From positions 3,968,001-4,032,000 of the forward strand of contig NC_133123.1 of assembly GCF_033568475.1 (NCBI RefSeq): a stretch of 64,000 nt of DNA, read 5' to 3'. A model generated the notes under the pieces. The model ran no database searches. It was not told the DNA's origin and saw only the letters and a list, made by a program, of their open reading frames with translations. This document shows positions 20,511 through 31,897 of the stretch, piece after piece. The stretch comes from Henckelia pumila (lineage: Eukaryota > Streptophyta > Magnoliopsida > Lamiales > Gesneriaceae). Within the stretch, counting starts at the first letter, position 1. Each line of letters begins with the position of its first letter. The position numbers were made by a program, and so were the translations under genes.

Positions 20511-22142
20511 AGCATATGGTATCTAGACAGTGGATGTTCTAGACATATGACGGGGAACAAGGAGCTACTTCAATCAGTCAAACCAAAGGAGAATGGAACT
20601 GTAACCTTTGGAGACAACAGCAAAGGAATCATTGAAGGAATCGGCTCAATAGGTATATCTGAATCTTGCTTGATTGATGATGTACTCATAGTGAAAGGGC
20701 TTAAGCATAATCTACTAAGCATAAGTCAATTGTGCGATAGAGGTTATGAAGTCAAATTCACTCCCCAACACTGCACTATATCACTCACGACTGACAAATT
20801 CATAAATTTCAAAGGATATAGAAGTGAAAATGTTTACAAGGTTTCTTTAAACAATTTATCTTTATCAAATATTAAAAGCCTTGTATCCTTGAATGTTGAT
20901 GACAACATTCTTTGGCATAGACGACTAGGTCATGTTGGTCCTAGTACCATAGAAAAACTTTTTAAACTTAATTTAGTTGTTGGTATGCCAAAACTCAATT
21001 TAAAATTAGATTCTATTTCTGATGCATGTCAACTTGGCAAACATACAAGGGAATCTTTTAAAAGCAAAAATTTTATATCTACTTCTATGCCCCTTGAACT
21101 TCTTCACCTAGATCTATGTGGTCCATCGAGAAACTCTAGCCTAGGAGGAAAGCTTTATGCATTTGTCATTGTGGATGATTTTTCACGTTACACGTGTACA
21201 TTGTTTTTAGCCCACAAAAATAATGCCTTTGATTATTTTAAAACTTTTGTCAAACGAGTTGAGAATGAGAAAAATCTTTCAATAAAGCAGATCCGTAGTG
21301 ACCACGGAACTGAATTTCAAAATGAGAGTTTTTCAAACTTTTGTGAAGAGAAAGGCATCGGTCATAATTTTTCTTGTCCTAGGACTCCTCAACAAAACGG
21401 GGTCGTTGAGAGGAAAAATAGGACACTTGTGGAGATTGCGAGGACCATGATATGTGAGCATTCTCTACAAAAATATTTTTGGGCTGAAGCAATGAACACT
21501 GCCTGTTACATTATCAATCGCGTATCAATAAGGCCAATTCTCAAGAAAACTCCATATGAATTATGGAGAGGGAGAAAGCCTAACATTTCTTACTTTCGAG
21601 CTTTCGGTTTCAAATGCTACATACATAACAATGGTAAGGACAACCTTGGCAAATTTGATGTCAAATCCGACAAAGGTATTTTTCTTGGATATTCTACCTC
21701 AAGTAAGGCCTTTAGAGTTTTTAATAAACGCACTTTACTTGTTGAAGAATCTATGCATGTTATTTTTGATGAATCTATGTCTACTATTGTTCGCACTAAC
21801 ATTGATGATGTAGAATTACTCGAAGAAGAGTTGGCTTCCTCAAGCCTAAATGATATAGATGTTTCCGTTGAGGAAACACCACTTCCGAAGGATTGGACGC
21901 TTCACAAAGATCACCCAATGGATCTTATCATCGGAAGTCCTTCGAAGGGAGTAGCCACTCGTTCTTCTCTTAATAATATTTGCAATCATCTTGTTTTTGT
22001 TTCACATGTTGAACCTAAGTGTATTGATGATGCTTTATTAGATGATTCTTGGATTATTGCTATGCAAGATGAGTTGAATGAGTTTAAACGCAATAATGTT
22101 TGGAATCTTGTTCCTAGGCCGCACGATAGATCTATCATATGA
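20511..22142 (+). pseudogene. Copia element: protease and integrase
   Basis: The frame begins before the first Met with WYLDSGCSRHMTGN, holding the protease active site DSG (20526-20534). The integrase entry LWHRRLGHVGPSTIEKL supplies the two His residues of the zinc site. The usual Cys pair is altered, as the motif reads SDACQLGK where CDACQLGK is expected. The catalytic triad is visible: Asp in LHLDLCGPSRN, Asp in IRSDHGTEF and Glu in QNGVVERKNRTL. The frame ends at TGA 22140-22142, but homologous sequence ([13 protein letters not shown]) continues directly in the same frame, so the stop is a nonsense mutation. Confidence 0.9.
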
Positions 22143-23530
22143 ACTAAATGGGTGTTTAGGAATAAACTTGACGAGCATGGTACTATCACTAGAAATAAAG
22201 ATAGGCTTGTAGCGAAAGGATATAGTCAAGAAGAAGGCATAGATTATGATGAAACTTATGCGCCTGTTGCTAGACTAGAATCTATCGCATGCTACTTGCT
22301 TTTGCTTGCTCTAGAAATTTTAAGTTATTTCAAATGGATGTCAAAAGTGCTTTTCTTAATGGTGAATTGAAAGAGGAGGTGTACATTGAACAACCTGATG
22401 ACTTTGTTGATGCATTATTACCTGGTCATGTGTATAGACTAAACAAAACTTTGTATGGTTTGAAACAAGCTCCTCGAGCTTGGTATGAAAAACTAACTTT
22501 CCTTATTTCAAATGATTTTTCAAGAGGAAAGATTGATATTACTTTGTTTACCAAAAATGTCAAAGATGATTTATTAATTGTGCAAATTTATGTTGATGAC
22601 ATAATTTTTGGTTCTACTAATAAAACTCTTTGTCAAGAATTCTCTAAGTTGATGCAGGAACACTTCGAGATGAGTATGATGGGGGAACTTAACTATTTCC
22701 TCGGATTACAAATCAAACAGTGCAAGGATGGGTTCTTTGTGAACCAAAGCAAATACATTAAGGAGATTCTAAAGAAGTTTGGGATGGAGAACATCAAATC
22801 ATCATCCACACCGATGAGCACAGCAATCAGACTCGACAAGGATGAAAATGATAAAACTGTAGATCAATCTTCCTTTCGTAGTATGATTGGCTCCTTACTT
22901 TATGCTACTGCTAGTAGACCGGACATTATGTTTAGTGTTTGCCTGTGTGCACGATTTCAATCATGTCCAAAGGAATCACATTTGTTCGCCTTAAAACGCA
23001 TTTTCAAATATCTTTCAAATACTCCAAATCTCGGCTTGTGGTATTCGAAAAATTCTTTCTTTGATTTAAAAGCTTATTGCGATGCCGACTTTGGTGGATA
23101 TAAGGTGGATAGGAAAAACACTAGTGGAACTTGTTTCTTTTTAGAAAACTGTTTAGTTTCTTGGTTTTCAAAGAAACAAAATTGTGTTGCGTTGTCAACG
23201 ACCGAAGCCGAATATATGGCTGCTGGTAGTTGTTGTGCGCAAATTCTTTGGATGAAGCATCAATTGCTCGACTATGGCGTCTCTTTTTCAAAAATCCCTA
23301 TTTTCTGTGACAACACAAGCGCCATATGTCTAACAAAGAATCCGATTCAATATTCGCGCACCAAACATATTGACATTCGTCATCATTTTATTCGTGACCA
23401 CATCGAACGAAATGAAGTTGAACTTCAATATGTTGACACGACAAATCAAATTGCCGATATTTTTACAAAACCACTAGATGAAAATAATTTTATTCGTTTG
23501 CGTGGTGAACTTGGCATGATTGAGTTGTAA
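22143..23530 (+). pseudogene. Copia element: reverse transcriptase and RNase H
   Basis: RT starts [20 protein letters not shown] and [21 protein letters not shown] one-base deletion at about 22287 (ARLESI to MLLAFACS) shifts the frame, after which [17 protein letters not shown] and LNKTLYGLKQAPRAWYE follow. The catalytic YVDD is at 22589-22600. RNase H carries the DADFGGYKVDRKNTSG, STTEAEYMAAG and DNTSAICLTKNP motifs. The end is the copia tail TKHIDIRHHFIRDH and ADIFTKPL, with a stop at 23528-23530. Apart from the frameshift this part is intact. Confidence 0.92.
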
Positions 23531-23566
23531 TCACTTGTTGACATATTCTAAAGATAATGACATATT

Positions 23567-23925
23567 AAGGGGGAGGTTAATATAAAATTCGAGCAACTTA
23601 ATTTTGGATAATACAAATTAATTGTATTTATTCAATATTATATGCTCATATTTTGTTATTTATGTGAAATTTATGTGTTGCATTTTAGAAATCATATTTC
23701 AATTCTCATGTTTTTGCATACTTTTTCAGTCTTTTTGATTATCACAAAAAGAGAAAGAATTAGTTTGGTTAAATACTTTAACTAAAGGGGAGAGTTAGTA
23801 TTGTTTAATTTAGGGGGAGTTTTATTCATACAATTATATTGTGTAAATTTAAATTATTTATTTAATATTGTACATTTATTTCTCCTATTTAACCAAGTTT
23901 TGTGATCATCAAAAAGGGGAAAGAT
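23567..23925 (+). other. Copia element: multiple polypurine tracts before the 3' LTR
   Basis: Purine tracts occur at 23567-23575 (AAGGGGGAG), 23784-23793 (AAAGGGGAGA), 23812-23819 (AGGGGGAG) and 23911-23924 (AAAAAGGGGAAAGA). The last lies directly against the 3' LTR and is the likely primer for plus-strand synthesis. Multiple copies of this tract are typical of Sireviruses. Confidence 0.75.
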
Positions 23926-25352
23926 TGTTACGCCTTAAACGCATACAAATCTCGTGTTATGAGATTAATGTTTTTAATGCATTAACAAGTCTCATAATAT
24001 TATGTTTTGATTATTACAAAACTCGGTTAATTGTTACTAACCATTTAAAGTGAGATTTTGCAGATTAGATTTATTGAAAAATAAATTATTGGAAGTTATT
24101 TTGAAGATATACATGTATTTATAAAGTCTTGTATTGCTCATTGAATGGATGAAACATTGTTAAGAGATATGAAGAAAAATATAAGAAGAAGCCAAAGTAT
24201 GAAGCAGCAACTTCCGAAAATTACTGGAAATTTTCTATGACTCCAAATCGGATCTCCACCGGTCATAATATAGATAAAGAAGTGTTACAAGTACTGTTCA
24301 AATTTGAGAGCAATCCAACGGCTAGAATGAGAGATATGAATTTTTTCATATATGCTGCACAGTACCCACTTCTGCAAGGAATGAAACCATGAAGATTCGA
24401 CTTTAGAAAATAACTGGGAATGTTTGAAAAATCCAAATCAAATCTCCACTGATCAGATTTAGTATTATGATGTTATAAATCTTAGGTACAAATTTCAGGT
24501 CAATCCAACGGATGGATTAAGAGATATGAATTTTTCAAATTTGTTGCACAGAACAGGTTTGAAAACATGATGAAGTGACTTCAGAAAATTAATGGAAATG
24601 TTTGACTCGTTCAAATCAAATCTTCACCGTTCAGAATAAAGATCTGGATGTTTTAAAGCATTAGTTCAAATTTCAGATCAATCCAACGGTTAGATTGGAA
24701 GATATGATTTTTCCACAAAATCCGCTTAGTGCTGGGAAAAAGATGGCAGCGGCGCCGAATACTTTTTTGTCTCTCCTTGACTTCTTAACACACGCTCCAA
24801 GCACTCAAATCAGATTCAAATCTTTGCCAATTATAAATAGAGGTCATCCAAGTTCATTTGGAGACATCCCAACTCATCTCTTCTCTCCTTTGCAAGCAAT
24901 TTCTCACTATCAAAGTGTTTGTGTGATATATTTGAGAGTGTTTGTAAAAATAGTTTGTGAGTTGGTTGTGCTATTGTTGTAAACACTTGAATGTGATGCC
25001 AAGTATTGTGTTGAGGCTATCCTTGGAGCCCTTAAGGCCAAGAGTGTTGAGTTGTATCGGCGCTGTGATCGTGTCAAGTTGTAAGGCTATCCTTGGAGCC
25101 ATCAAGGTCAAGACGTTCGAAGTGCTAGTGGATCCTTGGTTAATCGACTTAACCAAGAAGGGGAGACGTAGACGATTTATCGTCGAACTTTCATAAATAT
25201 CTCTTATCCCTTTTACTGCTTTATTTACATTACGCATTTATTTACCGCACTTATTATTTGATTGCTTAAGTCTTCCGCTTGCATACTTGCATAATCGCTT
25301 TAAATTGCTAAAGTTGCCAATAGAACCTAAATCCCCCCCTTAGGTTCTAACA
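23926..25352 (+). repeat. Copia element: 3' LTR (1427 bp)
   Basis: Same ends as the 5' LTR. It contains the TATA-box region near 24830 and has a single copy of the segment duplicated in the 5' LTR. It is followed by the AATAA target duplication. Confidence 0.95.
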
Positions 25353-26229
25353 AATAATAATTGTTTATTTTTTATAGTAAATATATTTTAAAATTTTTAA
25401 ATTAAACATTCAAAATAAACATCATATATAAGCGAGATTTTATTATTATGTATTTAAATTAAAATATATTTATTATTATTATTATGTATAATAATTAATT
25501 ATTTTGTTAAAAAAACAAAATAAAAAATCAAATCATGTAGGTTTAGGTTGATTTGGTTAGTTGAGTTCGAGTAGATCGCTATTGATTTATTCGGATTTGG
25601 TTTGAGAAATTTTTAAAATTTTTTTTACTTATTTATAGAATTAATAAATATTTACTATATTTTTATATATTGTATGTTTGAAAAAAAAATTGTATATTGT
25701 ATCATAGATTTTGAACATGTAATAATTATTTTGTAAAACATTGATTTTTAAAAATAATTTTTATTTTGTGTATTAAGTATATTTAAAATTTTGTACACTT
25801 GAACTTTCAAATTAAAATTATATAGAATTATATAAGTGAGATTTTGTTATTATGTATTTAAATCAAAATATATTGATTATTATTATGTGTATTTAATTAT
25901 TTTGTTAAATTTTTTTAAAAACTAAATATTTCGGGTCTAACCTGAACCCCAAAACCTTCATTTTAATCCGATAATTAGTTGGTCAGCTGGTGTCGGGTTC
26001 AATTTTGACATCTCTAAAACTGCAAATAAATAATAAAATAAATAATAATAATAATATTTTTGTTAAAAGTTTTTTTGAACAAGACAAATAATTATGGGTT
26101 GAAAATAAAAATATTTTCAAAAAATTTCGATATACTTTTTTAATTTAATAAGGCGTGTAATTCTATTTATAAAAATTTATGCACATATAACATTATCCTA
26201 TTTTTAAATTGGTAGTAGACTAGCTCCGC

Positions 26230-26520
26230 TACGGTTGAGTCGATGCTACCCGCAGGGTAGTGTCCTGCGGATGACGTGACGGTTCATGATTGGTTAAAAT
26301 CAGTAAGTCCTACGTGGGACCTTTTAATTTTGACCAATCATGGGATTACACGTCATCTGCAGGGTAGTGCCTTGCGGGCGGCATGTACTGCGAGTAACGT
26401 GTAACTCCATGATTGATAAAAAATAATGGATCCCACATGGGGTCTACTATTTTTAACCAATCATGAGCTATCACATCACTTATAGAGCACTGCCTTGCGG
26501 GTAGCCTCGACTCAACCGTA
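26230..26520. mobile_element. Inverted-repeat element (291 bp) 50 bp upstream of the OCT4 TATA box
   Basis: The ends are inverted repeats of 33 bp (26230-26262 and 26488-26520) beginning TACGGTTGAGTCGATGCTAC, with about 30 of 33 positions matching. Inside lie two further hairpins, each opening with CATGATTG and closing with CCAATCATG (26286-26341 and 26411-26466). No long target duplication is seen. If the outermost TA on each side is the duplicated target, a Tc1/mariner relative is possible, but the termini are not those of Stowaway. It carries several ACGT cores (GACGTGACG, CTACGTGGG, ACACGTCAT). Superfamily unassigned. Confidence 0.75.
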
Positions 26521-26570
26521 CTAAACCCTCTGCTACACTTTCCATCTGTTAATTACTGGTAACATCTTTC

Positions 26571-26578
26571 TATAAATA
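26571..26578 (+). promoter_or_regulatory. TATA box of the OCT4-like gene
   Basis: TATAAATA, 118 bp upstream of the ATG, placing transcription start near 26600. No other TATA-like motif of this quality lies closer to the start codon. Confidence 0.65.
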
Positions 26579-26688
26579 GAATCACAAACGATACATATAC
26601 ATAAGCCAAGGTAAAAAGTATATTCTGGATTCCTGCAAATTCCAATCCAAATCCCGTCCCCGTTTCTTGCGGTTCCTTGAGAAGTACA

Positions 26689-28915
26689 ATGTTAGGAAGT
26701 TCGCCTACTAAATCATCGGCACCCAATGGAATGGACCTCCGCTCGCCGCTTCTTCAGCCGGGCTCCGCCGCCTCCACCAAGCAGGTTGAGAGGCTGAGCA
26801 TAGACGACATGTTGCGCAAGTATTGCGGGGAGTTTGGGCGTTGGCAGCTGAGACACTTCGTGTTGACCAGCATGGCCTGGGCTCTCGAGGCGTTCCACAC
26901 CATGGTCGTCATCTTCGCCGACCGTGAACCGGCTTGGCGGTGCTCAGCCGGCGCCTGTTCTACCGGGGTTCAGAGCGTGTGCCAGCTGGAACCCGGTTCT
27001 TGGGAATGGGAAGGTGGGTCTGGGAGCTCCACGGTGGCAGAGTTTGGTTTGATTTGTGGGCAGAAATATAAGATCGGTTTGGTTCAGGCCCTTTTCTTCG
27101 CAGGCTGCATGATAGGTCAGTACTCAGTAGCCTAACTCTTTTAAATCCTAATCTACGATTGAAAATTCAAACACTCATCGGATTCTACTCGCATGATATT
27201 GGATATAACAATAGTCAATATGGATAACATAATCAATTTCTGCTGTGTGTCACCTTAGTTAAGATGATTTTATTTGTAGTAGTTTCTTTGCTTGTTTGAC
27301 TTTTTCAATCTCAGTCATCTTTTTCTTGAAGTGTTTTTAGTGTTCTGCGGAAGACAAATTTGTAATATCTTCAAAGTTTGCTTATTAAATTTGGCAGTCT
27401 TGAATTTGTTGGCTAGCTTGGTCAGAAATGGAGGGCTGTGTGAACTGGATTAAGATATTATTTAGCCTCCTTAACAATCCCATTATAGGAGCGGGCAAAT
27501 GTTAATTTGTTTAAAAAACGAAACACAACAGTTTTAATTTACTGGAGAATGACTCAAGAATATTGGATTGTCATTAATCAAAATGAGTAAAAGAATAAAA
27601 TCCATTCTTATCCCAAGTCCTTGTTCCCAATAGCTATAGCCACGTTTCTTGATTTTCCCCTCTGCCACTCTCTGTTCCTTGAAGTTTGATTTCTGTAACC
27701 GATTCACAGCTCTTGCAAAATATTAACAATTAGACTATGATTGTTTTCTTTACAGGGGCTGGAGTGTTCGGACATCTTTCAGACTCCAGACTTGGAAGAA
27801 AAGGTTCACTATTAGTTGTATGCATCTTGAACGCCATCTTTGGTTGTATAACAGCGCTTACCCCGAATTATTGGACTTATGCTCTATTACGCATCCTCAC
27901 CGGTTTCAGCACCGGAGGAGTTGGCCTATGCGCTTTTGTCCTTGCCACCGAGCCAGTTGGCCCTACGAAGCGTGGCTTCGCAGGAATGTCCACATTTTAC
28001 TTCTTCGCAGGAGGGATCGCCATTCTATCAGGAATTGCTTACATTTTTCGATCGTGGCGAGCCCTTTATGTCGCCTCGTCCATTCCATCCGTTCTCTTCC
28101 TCATCATCGTACTACCGTTTGTTTCTGAGTCCCCTCGATGGTGCCTAATCCGGGGGAAAACGGAACGTGCCATGGAAACTATGTGTGAAATTGCTAAGAC
28201 GAATGGGAAGGATCTCCCCGCAGGTGTCGTCCTGGCCCTTGATCAAGAGACAAACGAAAGTAAAACAGAACAAGAATCGAAAGAAGCTGTGACAGGATCC
28301 CTTTTGGACGTACTTCGCTCCCCACTCACCCGAATCCGTTTGTTTTTAGCCGTAGCCATCAACTTCTTATGCTCCATTGTATACTATGGCTTGAGCTTGA
28401 ACGTGGTAAACCTTGGAACCAACCTTTATCTAAACGTTTTCCTCAACGCAGCAGCTGAGATGCCTGCCTTTCTGTTAACTGCAGTTTTATTAGACAGGTT
28501 TGGTCGAAAGCCGTTGAGCATTGGGACTCAATGGTTCAGTGGAGCTTTCTGTGTTGTGGGAGCCTTGTTAAACGGATATGGAATATGGAAGACGGTTCGA
28601 ATGGTTTGCGGTATTCTGGGGATATTTGGCATGGCAGGAACATATAATTTGTTGTTCATTTATACTGTAGAACTGTTTCCTACCGTTGTTCGGAATGCAG
28701 CACTTGGATGTGCGACTCAAGCGGCGCAAATGGGGGCGATTCTGGCGCCATTTATCGTTGTCTTCGGAGGTGGGATCCCTTTTCTGGTTTTTGGGGTTTG
28801 TGGTATTGTGGGAGGGATTTTGGCATTTTACTTGCCGGAGACCTTGCATAAACCTTTGTACGATACAATGGCCGGGATGGAAGAGGGGGAAAGATTCGGA
28901 CTAATTAGGTCTTGA
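26689..28915 (+). CDS. OCT4: Organic cation/carnitine transporter, OCT4-like (2 exons)
   Basis: Exon 1 is 26689-27115 and exon 2 is 27756-28915, with a GT-AG intron between; the join restores GCMIGAGVFGHLSDSRLGRKG. The product has 528 residues and is a 12-TM major facilitator of the sugar/organic cation transporter group. Seen are the cytoplasmic signature GHLSDSRLGRKG (about 148-159), SESPRWCLIRGK (about 265), the second-half copy LLDRFGRKP (about 387), and a long luminal or extracellular loop with several Cys between TM1 and TM2, as in OCTs. The N-terminal block ERLSIDDMLRKYCGEFGRWQL matches the OCT4 type best. Arabidopsis OCT4-6 are reported in the tonoplast; the substrate in this plant is not known. 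The start is the first ATG after the TATA box. Orthology rests on recall, not on a search. Confidence 0.9.
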
Positions 28916-29605
28916 AATGGGTCGAGAGATGCGTGCATCTTTTTTATTTGGTTTTCAAATCAATTTCTGGAATAACAATATAAATTGAAACCAATTATCA
29001 AATTATAGTTGAGCATATATACATGATACGTTTTGGAAGCTAAGTCCACGAGAAATGTGGCGGACTGAGTTAATTTATGTATCCATGTCTTTACGCGTCA
29101 GCGATTACTTCATATCCTATTTATTTATTCATGCTTTTCAAAATTAGTTATAAAGCAACTCTTTATTTTTCATGTATTTATATTTTATTTATAAAAATAA
29201 CTAACTTAAGTTATTAGAAAATGTAAACCATTATGTTTTTATGATAAATATATCCAATATCCTATGTGAAAGTTCTGTGGGACAGCATATTTTCAACATC
29301 AACATTTAATATCATTAAAGGAACTTAATGCTTGCTTGAAAGTTGAAACGTGCAGTACAAAACATTAACAAAAATGATACATAGTTACACCTTACATACA
29401 CTAATGGAAAGTTAACAAATTATTTTTGAAATTACAAAACTATACCAAATGCAATTTCAAAAGTGTTATTTGAATTAAAATGTATTTGGTGTAGTTTTGT
29501 AATTTAAAAAATAACATACAATCTGTGTTCATGTTGAGCTGTACACATAGCATGTATTTAATTTGGTATATATATTTACATGCATCTGATTGTTGAGGAA
29601 ATCTA
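28916..29605. other. 3' flank of the OCT4-like gene, with a hairpin
   Basis: AT-rich. At 29419-29515 a stem-loop has arms of about 38 bp (29419-29456 and 29478-29515) around the shared core AAATTACAAAACTA, with a short loop. It could be a small foldback MITE. Nothing else is recognised. Confidence 0.55.
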
Positions 29606-30131
29606 TTAAAACATGAAAGGCGTTGCAGGGAAAGCTGGAATCATGGCTGATAGTGGAATCTCTCTGTAAAAATAAAGAAACGGAATGAATCAAGAATATT
29701 CCCATTCAACCCATTTAAAAAACCGAACAAAAATCAGAAAGAAAATTAAATGATCGGAAAACAGAGGGGGTAACTGTGATTTCTCAAGAATAGGTTGTGA
29801 AAGTTTACCTGGCTCGATCCCGATCTAAAGAACGGTTCCTATCTCTTTCCGAAATGGACGAAACCTTCCTCTTGAGACTCCGTCGCCACCCGGCCGGGGC
29901 CGCCGGAGATTCTACACCGTTAGCCCTCTGATCAGCTGTCGTCACGTTATCCTCAGAGATGGAGGACAGACGAGGCTGCCATTCGTGTCCCCCCTTCACC
30001 CTCCCTCGCTTCCGTCCCACGCGGCGGCGAGGCTCCTGAACCACCAGCATTCTGGTCTCCTCCCCCGGCGGCTGCCGAACCTCCGACGAGCACGATCCAT
30101 AACACGTCACGAAATCCAACAAAAACTTCAT
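29606..30131 (-). CDS. Small plant-specific basic protein of unknown function (2 exons)
   Basis: Exon 1 is 30131-29809 and exon 2 is 29663-29606, with GT-AG ends; the splice gives a 126-residue protein. It starts MKFLLDFVTCYGSC, has a basic middle (RRRVGRKRGRVKGG), then EWQPRLSSISEDNV, a second SSISERDRNRSLDRDRAR segment, and ends SAMIPAFPATPFMF. The start MKF, the W-P-SLxxISEDN block and the PxFxPTPFMF end recur in uncharacterised plant proteins that I recall but cannot name. An upstream in-frame ATG at 30143 (MQIN) is possible. No membrane segment is seen; the charged, Ser-rich makeup suggests a soluble, perhaps nuclear or membrane-peripheral protein, but no function is assigned. Confidence 0.75.
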
Positions 30132-31318
30132 GTTTATTTGCATCTCAGAGAAAAAAAACAAACAAATTAACGGAGGGGAGAAGAATAAGATTAAATCGAA
30201 GAGACTATCTATGCATATATGTGATAGTGTCGCCGTTGAGATGAAATCATTTCACTCCCCCCTCTGTTTGAAAGATTAATATGTTGTTATTTTTCTCCTT
30301 GTGGTGCGTCAAGTTGCCAATTTTAGTGTATGTTACTTCTATAAATAGTTGACAAGAAGTGGATCTGGACACGTGTATTTGTCCCTTATTTATTATTTAT
30401 AAATAAATATATTGAATTATTCGCGTCATTAATATAAAAAATCCCACTAGGTTTTTTTTTTTTTTTTTTTATTTCTTTGAAATAAATTCATGGATAAATA
30501 AAGAAAGACAGATAAGCACGCTGGATACACGCGTAATATATAAACTACATAATTTCAAGAAATATAAACTTAAATAGACAGTTGGTGGTACATAAATAAC
30601 ATACATAAATAAATTTGGGCTAATTACACCAATTCTCTTTTGGAAAGTTTAAAAGAAATAAAATCTATTTTAAAAGAATCCATAGACTAAACCCTTCATT
30701 TTTTTAATAAAAAAAAATTAAATACATTTCAACTTTATGTTATAAAAATTAAAAACTCAAGTACATTTAATTACTCCCCTTGATTTTTAGAAACACAGTT
30801 AATATCTAAAATAATATTAATTTAATGTGTAAAGTGTCTAGAATTTGTATTAAATTTATACGAATTTTTTGAAAGTAAGTTATGGTAATTTTATTATAAT
30901 ATTTAGATGGCAAGTTACTAATACAGCATACATATATATACAAGAACCAGAAAACAAAAGCAAGTCGAGACTATTTATTTCGTGAAAAATTAGGTGTGTG
31001 GTTGCGGGTATAATCAGTAGATTTCAACCTAGCATATGAGTAATACCCCAATGATAGATCTAATGTTTCATGATTTGTCACGTCAATAATATATAATTAA
31101 TTACGCTTATTTGTAAAAATACGAACCGTTGGATGCATGATTTGGGTATTTACCATATGTTATGATCTCATCTACCGGTATAATCTATTGGTGGAGCAGC
31201 CCCTATACTGGCTAATATATCAAATTAAATATTAGTATTTATTTATTTTAGTATTAATATTAATGTATGCGTGAGGCGTAATTAAGTTTTTATATCGTAA
31301 GAAAATTAAGCCTGATTT

Positions 31319-31515
31319 GATTTGAAAACAATCTAAACCAACTATAGAGAAAAAAACATTAATGAAGGAGAGACTTTCGACAAAGGGTTTTAATTATTAA
31401 TTGCTGCGGTTTAAATTTTGATTTGAAAACAATCTAAACCAGTTATAGAGAAAAAAACATTAATGAAGGAGAGACTTTTGACAAAGGGTTTTAATTATTG
31501 CTGCGGTTTAAATTA
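31319..31515 (+). repeat. 101 bp tandem duplication
   Basis: Two units starting GATTTGAAAACAATCTAAACC at 31319 and 31420. The second differs by a few substitutions and lacks about four bases near its end. Confidence 0.85.
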
Positions 31516-31871
31516 ACTAACAGGATGAATGAATGGGTCTATAAACGGGTTTATTTATAGTTTATTCGATCTAATATTAATTATTAATTAAATAAACTAT
31601 ATTTAGTATAGTCGCAGAAGGGTTCGTCCAATATAAAAAAGGTTTAATCATCGTCCACTATGTTCCATGTGATATTTTGATCAATAATTATATCCCTCAG
31701 CTATAAATTTTATTAAATCTAGCATTATATATATATTAATATGTTTTAGTTATATATAAATTTATAATGATCGACAAAAATAGAACACCACAGTTGATAT
31801 ATAATATGTTTTTTTTTTTGCTTGTCAAGAAACGTAAATGTGTTTGTGTTGTGTTGTGTTATTTTTTTCCC

Positions 31872-31897
31872 CTTTCTTTCTTTCTTTCTTTCTTTCT
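31872..31897 (+). repeat. CTTT microsatellite
   Basis: About six tandem CTTT units following a C-rich stretch. Confidence 0.85.

Larger units (their letters stand above)
17272..25352 (+). mobile_element. Complete Ty1/copia (Sirevirus-like) retrotransposon, 8.1 kb
   Basis: The two LTRs (17272-18748 and 23926-25352) begin TGTTACGCC and end GGTTCTAACA. The element is flanked by a perfect 5 bp duplication AATAA (17267-17271 and 25353-25357). A tRNA-iMet primer site follows the 5' LTR. The coding order is gag, protease, integrase, RT, RNase H, which is the copia order. Several separate polypurine tracts lie between the pol stop and the 3' LTR, a recognised Sirevirus trait, and the integrase and RT sequences fit that group. 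Three nonsense codons and one frameshift make it non-autonomous despite its complete structure. It is inserted in a MULE. Confidence 0.95.
17001..26198. mobile_element. Mutator-like (MULE) long-TIR element, split by a copia insertion
   Basis: The left end starts GGATAATGCTATATGTACAT and the right end is its inverse, ATGCACATATAACATTATCC. The inverted match continues, with drift, for about 165 bp on each side (17001-17165 and about 26035-26198), for example through the shared block ATAATTATTTGTCTTG. The 9 bp on both sides are identical: TATTTTTAA at 16992-17000 and at 26199-26207. A 9 bp duplication plus long TIRs is the Mutator signature. Subtracting the copia element (17272-25352) and its 5 bp duplication leaves an element of about 1.1 kb. 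No transposase was found in it, so it is non-autonomous. Its interior also holds two diverged direct repeats of about 90 bp (about 25430-25520 and 25838-25925). Confidence 0.85.
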
